Below, in pieces: positions 5,189 to 10,763 of a stretch of 10,763 nucleotides of DNA. The notes below the pieces were generated by a model. It did no database searches and had not been told where the DNA came from. It worked only from the letters and a program-made list of their open reading frames with translations. A program made the translations under genes and the position numbers. The stretch lies in the NCBI GenBank assembly GCA_030146905.1, contig JASLAV010000073.1:1-10763 (forward strand), in the 5' to 3' direction. The DNA is from Lentzea sp. (lineage in GTDB: Bacteria > Actinomycetota > Actinomycetes > Mycobacteriales > Pseudonocardiaceae). Positions within the stretch are counted from its first letter, which is position 1. Every line of letters starts with the position of its first letter.

Positions 5189-7312
5189 ATGTCCGACCCG
5201 AGCCGAATACCAGATGCCACGCCTCCGCCGCAGGACAATGCCAGGGCGCGGCTGACGCTCGCGCGCAAATGGTCGTACCGCCTGCTCGGCGCGGTGGCGA
5301 TTCCGATGGGGCGCGAAGATCTCGACGAGGAACTGAGCGACCGGCTGGACGCGTTGTGCACGATCCTGCACGGGGAGAAGTTCGACGCCCTCGCGGCCGA
5401 GCAGATCGGCGCAGGACTGGCGGACCTCGGCCACCTCGGCAAGCTGGGGCTGCGCTGCACCGCGGAGGTCCTCGGCAAGGGCCTGCTCGCACTGCCGGAG
5501 TTCCAGCCGGTCGACCGGTACGCGGAACGGGTCGCGCTCGCCATCGGCGCGATCGGCACCGGCTTCACCGCCGCCAACACCGAGTCCGTGCTCTCCCAGC
5601 AGGAGAGCATGCAGCGCTCGCTGCTCAAGGCGGTGCGCGACGCCAACTGGAACCTCAAGGAGAGCGAGGCCCGCTTCAACGAGGTCGTCACGTCGTCCAC
5701 CAACGGCGTGCTGATCGTCGACCTCGAAGGACGGCTGCTCAGGGCGAACGCCGCCATCGGCGAGACCCTCGGGTACACCGCGGACGAGCTCACCGGCAGG
5801 TCGCTGTTCGACCTCATCGCGCCCGGCTTCGTCGAGATGCTCCGCGCGGCACTGGCCGAGCTGGTCGACGGCACCGCGGAGCGGGTGCGGCAGGCGCAGC
5901 GGATGCTGCGCGAGGACGGTGACGCGGCGCGGCTGACGATGACGGTGTCGTTGCTGCGCGGCGCGGACGACGAGCGCAGCCACTTCGTCGTGGTGGTCGA
6001 GGACGGCACCGAGCTGGAGCTGCTGCAGAACGAGCTCCAGCGGCAGTCGCTGCACGACGTGCTGACCGGGCTGCCGAACCGCCAGTTCTTCACCACCCAG
6101 CTGGAGACCGCGCTGCGCAAGGCCGATCCCGAGCACGGCGTCACGGTCCTGCACCTGGACATCGACGCGTTCGGCATGGTGTCCAACAGCTTCGGCGGCC
6201 GGATCGCCGAACGGCTGCTGCAGCACGTCGCGCAACGGCTGAGGGTGCTGCTGGCCGGCGAGAAGGCCATGATCGCCCGGTTCGACGGTGACGAGTTCGG
6301 CGTCCTCGTGGAGAACACCGCGTCCACGCCGGCCATCGGCGCGATCATGAAGAGCATCAACGACGACCTGCTCGAACCGACCTATGTGGACGGTCACGGG
6401 CTCGCGGTGTCGGTGAGCGCCGGTGTGGTGCACCGGCCGGACTGCGACGCCGAACCCGCCGACCTGCTGCGCGCGGCGGACACGGCGCTGCGCAGGGCCA
6501 AGGTGCGCAGGCGCGGCCAGTGGGAGGTGTTCCACCCCGCTCAGGACGCGGAGGAGCGGCGCGACGACGTGCTGGCCGTGACCATGCCCAGTGCGTGGGA
6601 GGACGGCGAGGTCACCGTGCGGTACCGGCCGGTCGTGCGGCTGGCCGACGGTCACGTCGGCGGCGTCGAGGCGTTGCTGCACTGGGACAAGCCGGAGTTC
6701 GGCGTGCTCGGCCACGACCGGTGCGCCGCGCTCGCGGAGACGACGGGGCTGATCCTGCCGCTCGGCGAGTGGCTGCTGCGGGTCGCCGGTGGTCAGGCGG
6801 CGTGGTGGCGGCAGCGCGGGCAGTTCGGCAGTGCGCTGGTCGTGCGGCTCACCCCGCACCAGTCCACCGACGCCGACCTGGTCTCACGGGTCGTGCGCGT
6901 GCTGGAGGAGACCGGCCTCGAGGTCGGGCAGCTGGCGGTCAGCATGCCCGCCGAGGTGCTCCCGCTGACCGACGCGGCCGACAACCTGGCGACGCTCGCG
7001 GAGATGGGCGTCCACGTGGGACTCGACGCCTTCGGGCTCGGACCGCTCGACCCCGCCGCGGTGTCGGAGCTGCCGGTGAGCTCGGTGCGGGTCGCGCCCC
7101 TGCTGGTCGAGCGCCGGTCCCCGTACGTGACGGCGTTGCTGCCGTTGATCCGCGAAGCGGGCGTGGCGATCGCGGTCGACGGGGTGAACGACGCGGAACA
7201 GGCGCGGTGGTGGCGCGACGCCGGCGCCGACTTCGCCACCGGGGACCACCTCGGGGCGGTCGGCACGCCGGGTGAGTTCCTGCAGGGTCTGGAACCCGGC
7301 TCTTCGCGGTGA
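5189..7312 (+). CDS. PAS-GGDEF-EAL c-di-GMP signalling protein (paralogue of the first gene)
   Basis: 707 aa from ATG 5189, which has GAGG 10 nt upstream. An in-frame ATG at 5171 (6 codons longer) has only a weak site and is the alternative. Domains: helical N-terminal region (about 20-140) common in actinobacterial GGDEF-EAL proteins, PAS (about 160-284), GGDEF (285-449), EAL-like (464-700). There are no signal peptide or clear membrane segments, so it is probably cytoplasmic. HDVLTGLPNR (289-298) is intact. The GGDEF signature reads DGDEF (366-370), the guanine-contacting Asn is Ser (GMVSNS), and there is no RxxD I-site. EAL is present (494-496), but the Asn of NLS is Arg, the Glu of ELTES is Met, DDFG is DAFG, LKID is VRVA, AEGVE is VDGVN, and QGY is lost. 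The phosphodiesterase is therefore very probably dead and the cyclase doubtful (inference from conserved residues). It may bind c-di-GMP or act as a scaffold, with PAS sensing an unknown cue. Confidence 0.92.
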   Translation: MSDPSRIPDATPPPQDNARARLTLARKWSYRLLGAVAIPMGREDLDEELSDRLDALCTILHGEKFDALAAEQIGAGLADLGHLGKLGLRCTAEVLGKGLLALPEFQPVDRYAERVALAIGAIGTGFTAANTESVLSQQESMQRSLLKAVRDANWNLKESEARFNEVVTSSTNGVLIVDLEGRLLRANAAIGETLGYTADELTGRSLFDLIAPGFVEMLRAALAELVDGTAERVRQAQRMLREDGDAARLTMTVSLLRGADDERSHFVVVVEDGTELELLQNELQRQSLHDVLTGLPNRQFFTTQLETALRKADPEHGVTVLHLDIDAFGMVSNSFGGRIAERLLQHVAQRLRVLLAGEKAMIARFDGDEFGVLVENTASTPAIGAIMKSINDDLLEPTYVDGHGLAVSVSAGVVHRPDCDAEPADLLRAADTALRRAKVRRRGQWEVFHPAQDAEERRDDVLAVTMPSAWEDGEVTVRYRPVVRLADGHVGGVEALLHWDKPEFGVLGHDRCAALAETTGLILPLGEWLLRVAGGQAAWWRQRGQFGSALVVRLTPHQSTDADLVSRVVRVLEETGLEVGQLAVSMPAEVLPLTDAADNLATLAEMGVHVGLDAFGLGPLDPAAVSELPVSSVRVAPLLVERRSPYVTALLPLIREAGVAIAVDGVNDAEQARWWRDAGADFATGDHLGAVGTPGEFLQGLEPGSSR

Positions 7313-7379
7313 CGCGGCTCACAACGCCCCCGGAAACGGCAGGACCGCGCCCGTTCGGCGAGGAGGTGGCCGCTGCTCC

Positions 7380-7400
7380 GATCGGCGGGCGTCGCTGATC
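7380..7400. repeat. Imperfect inverted repeat abutting the adnA promoter
   Basis: GATCGGCG (7380-7387) and CGCTGATC (7393-7400) pair over 8 positions with one mismatch (G-T, a G-U wobble in RNA) around a 5-nt loop. It ends at the base before the TTGTCGGTG element. It could be a weak terminator for the upstream gene or a binding site beside the promoter. There is no T-tract after it, so an intrinsic terminator is not well supported. Confidence 0.35.
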
Positions 7401-7423
7401 TTGTCGGTGCAGCGTGGTGAAAT
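7401..7423 (+). promoter_or_regulatory. Candidate RecA-NDp / PafBC-type DNA-damage promoter of adnA
   Basis: The sequence shows TTGTCGGTG (7401-7409), 8 bp, then TGAAAT (7418-7423). The published actinobacterial RecA-NDp consensus, recognised with PafBC, is TTGTCRGTG-N8-TAnnnT. The upstream element matches at all nine positions and the spacing is exact; the -10 differs at its second base (G for A). Six bases after the -10 comes G7430, the first base of the GTG start codon, so the predicted transcript is leaderless or nearly so, and the upstream element covers about -29 to -21. PafBC-dependent control fits a double-strand-break repair enzyme. Assignment is by motif only. Confidence 0.65.
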
Positions 7424-7429
7424 CGGGTC

Positions 7430-10400
7430 GTGGCACTTCCACCCCAGCTGGTCCGCAGGAAGCCGGAGACGCGCCCGCGTCCCCGGTGGGACTCCGCTGC
7501 CCAGCGGGTTTTCACGCAGGAGGGTTTCCTGCGGGTGCTGGGCGGTCCCGGCACCGGCAAGACGACGCTGCTCGCGGAACTGGCGGCGCACGTCGTGCTG
7601 GAGGAGGGGGCCGACCCGGAGAACGTGCTGGTGCTGACCGCGAACAGGCGTGCGTCCGTGGCGTTGCGCGCGGACATCACGCGGTTGCTGACCGGGCACC
7701 TGTCGGTGATCCGCGAACCGCTGGTGCGCACCGTGCACTCGTACGCGTTCGCGGTGCTGCGCAACCAGGCGGTGCTGCTGGGCGAACCACCGCCGCGGCT
7801 GCTGTCCGGGCCGGACCAGGACGCGATGGTGCGCGACCTGCTCGCGGGCGACGTCGAGCTGGGCGCGCTGAAGTGGCCGGAACGGCTGCGCCCCGCGCTG
7901 GAGCTGCCGGGGTTCGCGCACGAGCTGCGCGACCTGCTGCTGCGCGCCGCCGAACGCGGCCTGGGGCCGGAAGACCTGATCGAGCTCGGTGAGAAGCACG
8001 GGCGGGACGAGTGGGTCGCCGCCGGCCGGTTCGGCGCGCAGTACGAGGCCGTGAACCTGTTGTCCGGCATGGACTCCGCGACGGCCTACGCCCCCGCCTA
8101 CGACGCGGCGGAACTGGTCTCGTCCGCCTACGCGGCGTTCGTGACCGACGAGGAGCTGCTGTCCACCGAACGGCGTCGCGTGCGGTACCTGCTCGTCGAC
8201 GACGCGCAGCACCTCGACCCGATGCAGTACTCGCTGGTCGGCACACTCGGGTCCGGTGCGACGCGGTTCGTGCTGGCAGGCGATCCCGACCAGGCGATCT
8301 TCACGTTCCGCGGCGCCGATCCGGAGATCCTGCGCGACGCCGGTGGCGAGACCGTCGTGCTGCGGCAGTCGCACCGGATGATGCCCGAGATCAGGGACGC
8401 GGTGGCCCGGCTGGCCTCCCGCCTGCCCGGTGCCTCTCCCGCCCGGTCCGTGCTGCCGGCGGAGGGCGAGGGTTCCGTGCAGGTGCGGCTGCTCGCCTCC
8501 TCCGCGCAGGAGGCGACGTGGGTGGCCGACCAGCTGCGCCGCTCGCACCTCGCCGATGAGGTGCCGTGGTCGCGGATGGCCGTGGTGGTGCGGTCGGCGA
8601 CGTTGTCCCTGCCGGTGCTGCAACGAGCCCTGCTGGCCGCCGGTGTGCCGGTGGCGGTGGCGTCGGACGAGCTGCCGTTGGCGCAGCAGCCTTCCGTGCG
8701 TCCACTGCTGGCCCTCGTGCGCGCGGCCGCGTCGCCGGGTTCCTTGGACGAGGACACGGCGGCGATGCTGCTGTCGTCCTCCTACGGCGGCGCGGATCCG
8801 TTGGCGCTGCGGCGGTTGCGGCGCGGGCTGCGGCGCCTGGAGATGGCCGCGGGAGGCGACCGGCCGAGCGGCGAGCTGCTCGTCGAGGTCGTGGAGACCC
8901 CGGACAGGCTGGCCGCGCTGGAGGACGCCGAGTCCCTGCCCGCGCGACGGATCGCCCACCTGCTGTCGTTGGCGCGCAAGGCGATCGAGGCGGGGAAGTC
9001 CGTCGAGGTCGTGCTGTGGGAGCTGTGGACTGCGACGGGCCTGCAGGACCGGTGGGTGGCGCAGTCGGCCCGGCGCGGGATGCCGGGCATGCAGGCCGAC
9101 CGCGACCTCGACGCGATCGTGGCGTTGTTCGAGGCGGCGGCGAAGTACGTGGACCGGCTGCCGGGCTCCGGCGTGGCCGGGTTCGCCGACTACCTGGAGT
9201 CCCAGCGGATCGTCGGCGACACCCTGGCCGCATCGGCTCCGACCGGTGAGGCGGTGACGGTGCTGACCGCGCACTCCGCGGCCGGCCGTGAGTGGGACGT
9301 CGTCGCGGTGCCCGGTGTCCAGGAGGGCAGCTGGCCTGACTTGCGGCTGCGCGGCACGGTCCTGGGCGTCGAACGCATGGTGGACGTGCTGGCCGGGATG
9401 GAGCCGTCGGTGTCCGCCGTGGCGCCGATCCTGGCAGAGGAGCGCCGCCTGCTGCTGGTCGCCGCCTCGCGCGCCCGGTCGAAGCTGCTGATCAGCGCCG
9501 TGCGGGGCGAGGACGAGCAGCCGTCGCGGTTCCTCGACGAGATCGAGTCCTCCTCCGAGGACGAACGGAAGCTGCACCGCCCGCAGCGAGGCCTCGTGCT
9601 GGGCGAACTGGTCGGCGAACTGCGCCGCGTCGTCTGCTCCGACTCGGAGGACCCCGCGCGACGGTCCCGTGCCGCCACCCAGCTCGCCAGGCTGGCCGAA
9701 GCGGGCGTTCCCGGCGCGCACCCCGAGTCCTGGTACGGCCTGGCCGAGGTGTCGGTCGACTCCCCGCTGTGGACGGAGGACCAGAAGGTCAGCGTGACGC
9801 CGTCGACGATCGAGGTGATCACCAAGTGCCCGCTGCGCTGGGTGGTCGAACGCCACGGCGGCCAGGACCCCGCCGAGCTGGCCTCGGTGACCGGCACCCT
9901 GGTCCACGCCCTCGCACAGGCCGCGGCCTCGGGAGCCGACTCCGCACAGCTGCGGGCGAAGCTCGACGAGGCGTGGGCCGCTGTCGACGCGGGCGCGCCG
10001 TGGTTCTCCCGCCGCGAACGCATGCGCGTGGAGAAGATGCTCGACACGTTCCTCGCCTGGCTGACCATGAGCCGCGCCCAGCTCACCCAGGTCGCCGTCG
10101 AGGAGGAGATGGTCGTCGAGGTCCCGAAGCGCGACGGCGGCCCGTGGCTGCAGGTGCGCGGCCGGGTCGACCGCCTCGAACAGGACGAGGACGGCAGGCC
10201 CGTCGTGATCGACCTCAAGACCGGCAAGAGCCCGGTGTCGCGCGAGGCGTCGCAGGAACACCCCCAGCTGGCCGTCTACCAGCTGGCGTCGTCGCTGGGC
10301 GGCTTCACCCACATCGGGCTGGGCACCGAACCCGGCGGTGCGCGCCTGCTGTACGTCGCGAAGGAGGACAAGAAGACAGGAGCCGTCGAACGCACCCAGG

Positions 10401-10567
10401 CCCCGCTCGACGAACAGGGCGTCCGCGCGTGGCTGGAGGTGGTCCAAGGCGCAGCCGAGTCGGTGCTCGGGCCCGAGTACACCGCGCGGGAGAACGCCGA
10501 CTGCGACCGGTGCCCGGCGCGCACGACCTGCCCCATCCACCCGTCCGGCCGGCAGGTGAGCGAGTAG
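7430..10567 (+). CDS. adnA: AdnA-like ATP-dependent DNA helicase-nuclease subunit
   Basis: 1045 aa, GTG start. The N-terminal UvrD-like motor shows: Walker A GGPGTGKT (38-45, Lys44), motif II VDDAQHLD (256-263), GDPDQAIFTFRGAD (284-297), LRQSHRM (311-317), TAHSAAGREWD (613-623) and VAASRAR (677-683). The C-terminal RecB-type nuclease shows: His826 (GTLVH), Asp914 (GRVD), Asp928-x-Lys930 (VIDLKTGK), then QLAVY (946-950). Cys800 together with Cys1025, Cys1028 and Cys1034 (CDRCPARTTC) makes the four-cysteine set expected for an Fe-S cluster, as in AddB-type nucleases. Helicase plus RecB nuclease at about 1045 aa, followed by a second UvrD-like gene, is the mycobacterial adnA-adnB arrangement; the pair resects double-strand breaks. 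Motif II is DDAQ rather than the usual DExQ, so the motor may be weak. A GGTGA lies 9 nt before the GTG, but the promoter at 7401-7423 suggests a leaderless message. An ordinary UvrD helicase is less likely because of the nuclease domain. Confidence 0.85.
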   Translation: MALPPQLVRRKPETRPRPRWDSAAQRVFTQEGFLRVLGGPGTGKTTLLAELAAHVVLEEGADPENVLVLTANRRASVALRADITRLLTGHLSVIREPLVRTVHSYAFAVLRNQAVLLGEPPPRLLSGPDQDAMVRDLLAGDVELGALKWPERLRPALELPGFAHELRDLLLRAAERGLGPEDLIELGEKHGRDEWVAAGRFGAQYEAVNLLSGMDSATAYAPAYDAAELVSSAYAAFVTDEELLSTERRRVRYLLVDDAQHLDPMQYSLVGTLGSGATRFVLAGDPDQAIFTFRGADPEILRDAGGETVVLRQSHRMMPEIRDAVARLASRLPGASPARSVLPAEGEGSVQVRLLASSAQEATWVADQLRRSHLADEVPWSRMAVVVRSATLSLPVLQRALLAAGVPVAVASDELPLAQQPSVRPLLALVRAAASPGSLDEDTAAMLLSSSYGGADPLALRRLRRGLRRLEMAAGGDRPSGELLVEVVETPDRLAALEDAESLPARRIAHLLSLARKAIEAGKSVEVVLWELWTATGLQDRWVAQSARRGMPGMQADRDLDAIVALFEAAAKYVDRLPGSGVAGFADYLESQRIVGDTLAASAPTGEAVTVLTAHSAAGREWDVVAVPGVQEGSWPDLRLRGTVLGVERMVDVLAGMEPSVSAVAPILAEERRLLLVAASRARSKLLISAVRGEDEQPSRFLDEIESSSEDERKLHRPQRGLVLGELVGELRRVVCSDSEDPARRSRAATQLARLAEAGVPGAHPESWYGLAEVSVDSPLWTEDQKVSVTPSTIEVITKCPLRWVVERHGGQDPAELASVTGTLVHALAQAAASGADSAQLRAKLDEAWAAVDAGAPWFSRRERMRVEKMLDTFLAWLTMSRAQLTQVAVEEEMVVEVPKRDGGPWLQVRGRVDRLEQDEDGRPVVIDLKTGKSPVSREASQEHPQLAVYQLASSLGGFTHIGLGTEPGGARLLYVAKEDKKTGAVERTQAPLDEQGVRAWLEVVQGAAESVLGPEYTARENADCDRCPARTTCPIHPSGRQVSE

Positions 10568-10580
10568 GTGCCCGTTGACC

Positions 10581-10595
10581 TGCACGTTTCGTGCA
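10581..10595. repeat. Perfect palindrome TGCACG-TTT-CGTGCA between adnA and adnB
   Basis: TGCACG (10581-10586) and CGTGCA (10590-10595) form a perfect 6-bp stem with a TTT loop, starting 13 nt after the adnA stop. The stem is short and no U-tract follows, so it is at best a weak terminator, attenuator or RNA-processing signal; it could also be a protein-binding dyad. The rest of the 98-bp gap shows no clear promoter: TTGACC (10575-10580) looks like a -35 but has no -10 at 16-19 bp. Confidence 0.4.
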
Positions 10596-10665
10596 CCGGA
10601 ACGGTCGGCGAACACATCAGCACGGGTGGTGCGGACGCGCACGGCCAGGATAGGAAGATGTACAG

Positions 10666-10763
10666 GTGACCGTCAGCCCGTTCGAGATCGCTGAGGCGCT
10701 CGGGCTGAACAAACCGACACCCGAGCAGGCCGAGGTCATCGCCGCACCCGCGCAGCCCGCGCT
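10666..10763 (+). CDS. adnB: UvrD-like helicase, probable AdnB subunit, 3'-truncated by window edge
   Basis: Only the first 32 codons are in the window: GTG start with AGGAAG (10652-10657) 8 nt upstream, then MTVSPFEIAEALG and PTPEQAEVIAAP. The latter is the Q-motif region that precedes Walker A in UvrD/Rep helicases, including AdnB. The ATG at 10658 hits a stop after three codons and is not used. Position directly after the AdnA-like gene, on the same strand and 98 bp away, matches the mycobacterial adnA-adnB order, which is the main reason for the name. A separate UvrD or PcrA helicase cannot be excluded from this fragment. Confidence 0.7.
   Translation, partial: MTVSPFEIAEALGLNKPTPEQAEVIAAPAQPA

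Noticed and set aside
10575..10603. TTGACC as a -35 of a separate adnB promoter
   Set aside because: No TAnnnT-like -10 lies at 16-19 bp; the sequence there is GC-rich (GGAACG).
7319..10642. 1107-codon minus-strand open frame opposite the helicase gene
   Set aside because: It is antisense to a gene with a full set of UvrD and RecB-nuclease motifs. The translation is rich in Arg, Gln, His and Gly without domains, as expected from GC-rich shadow frames.
1..10763. Mobile elements, CRISPR arrays, tRNA or rRNA genes
   Set aside because: No transposase, integrase, regularly spaced repeats, cloverleaf or rRNA-like stretches were recognised on either strand.

Overview
High-GC DNA with GTG starts, strong third-position G/C bias and dense packing points to an actinomycete. 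The family-level content fits Pseudonocardiaceae-type bacteria (Lentzea, Saccharothrix, Amycolatopsis relatives); the genus is inference. This content is a DUF574-type methyltransferase, a soluble P450 beside a secreted hydrolase, PAS-GGDEF-EAL proteins with an actinobacterial N-terminal helical region, and an AdnAB-like helicase-nuclease pair.

Layout. (1) Bases 2-1780, + strand: 3' part of a PAS-GGDEF-EAL protein whose start lies before the window. (2) Bases 1777-4106, - strand: a two-gene unit, a cytochrome P450 followed 17 bp later by a secreted alpha/beta hydrolase. The hydrolase stop overlaps the stop of gene 1 by 4 bp. (3) Bases 4107-4267: a divergent control region with inverted and direct repeats. 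(4) Bases 4268-5083, +: SAM-dependent methyltransferase of the DUF574 (Methyltransf_19) type. (5) Bases 5189-7312, +: a complete PAS-GGDEF-EAL protein, a close paralogue of gene 1. (6) Bases 7430-10567, +: AdnA-like UvrD-type helicase with a C-terminal RecB-like nuclease and Fe-S cysteines. (7) From 10666, +: first 32 codons of the probable partner AdnB. No stretch over 300 bases lacks a gene, and I see no tRNA, rRNA, IS element or CRISPR array.

How it works together. The two GGDEF-EAL paralogues share the same unusual substitutions at substrate and metal positions in both catalytic domains. They look like c-di-GMP receptors or signalling scaffolds rather than ordinary cyclases or phosphodiesterases. 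They flank a small accessory block (hydrolase, P450, methyltransferase) whose substrates cannot be read from sequence. The helicase-nuclease pair is a housekeeping double-strand-break resection machine. Directly before its GTG start is a very good match to the actinobacterial RecA-NDp (PafBC-dependent) DNA-damage promoter. The spacing puts the expected +1 on the first base of the start codon, suggesting a damage-inducible leaderless mRNA.

Most of the window is ordinary actinobacterial chromosome. The items most worth a second look are the PafBC-type leaderless promoter, the degenerate paralogous c-di-GMP proteins, and the repeat-rich divergent promoter at 4107-4267.
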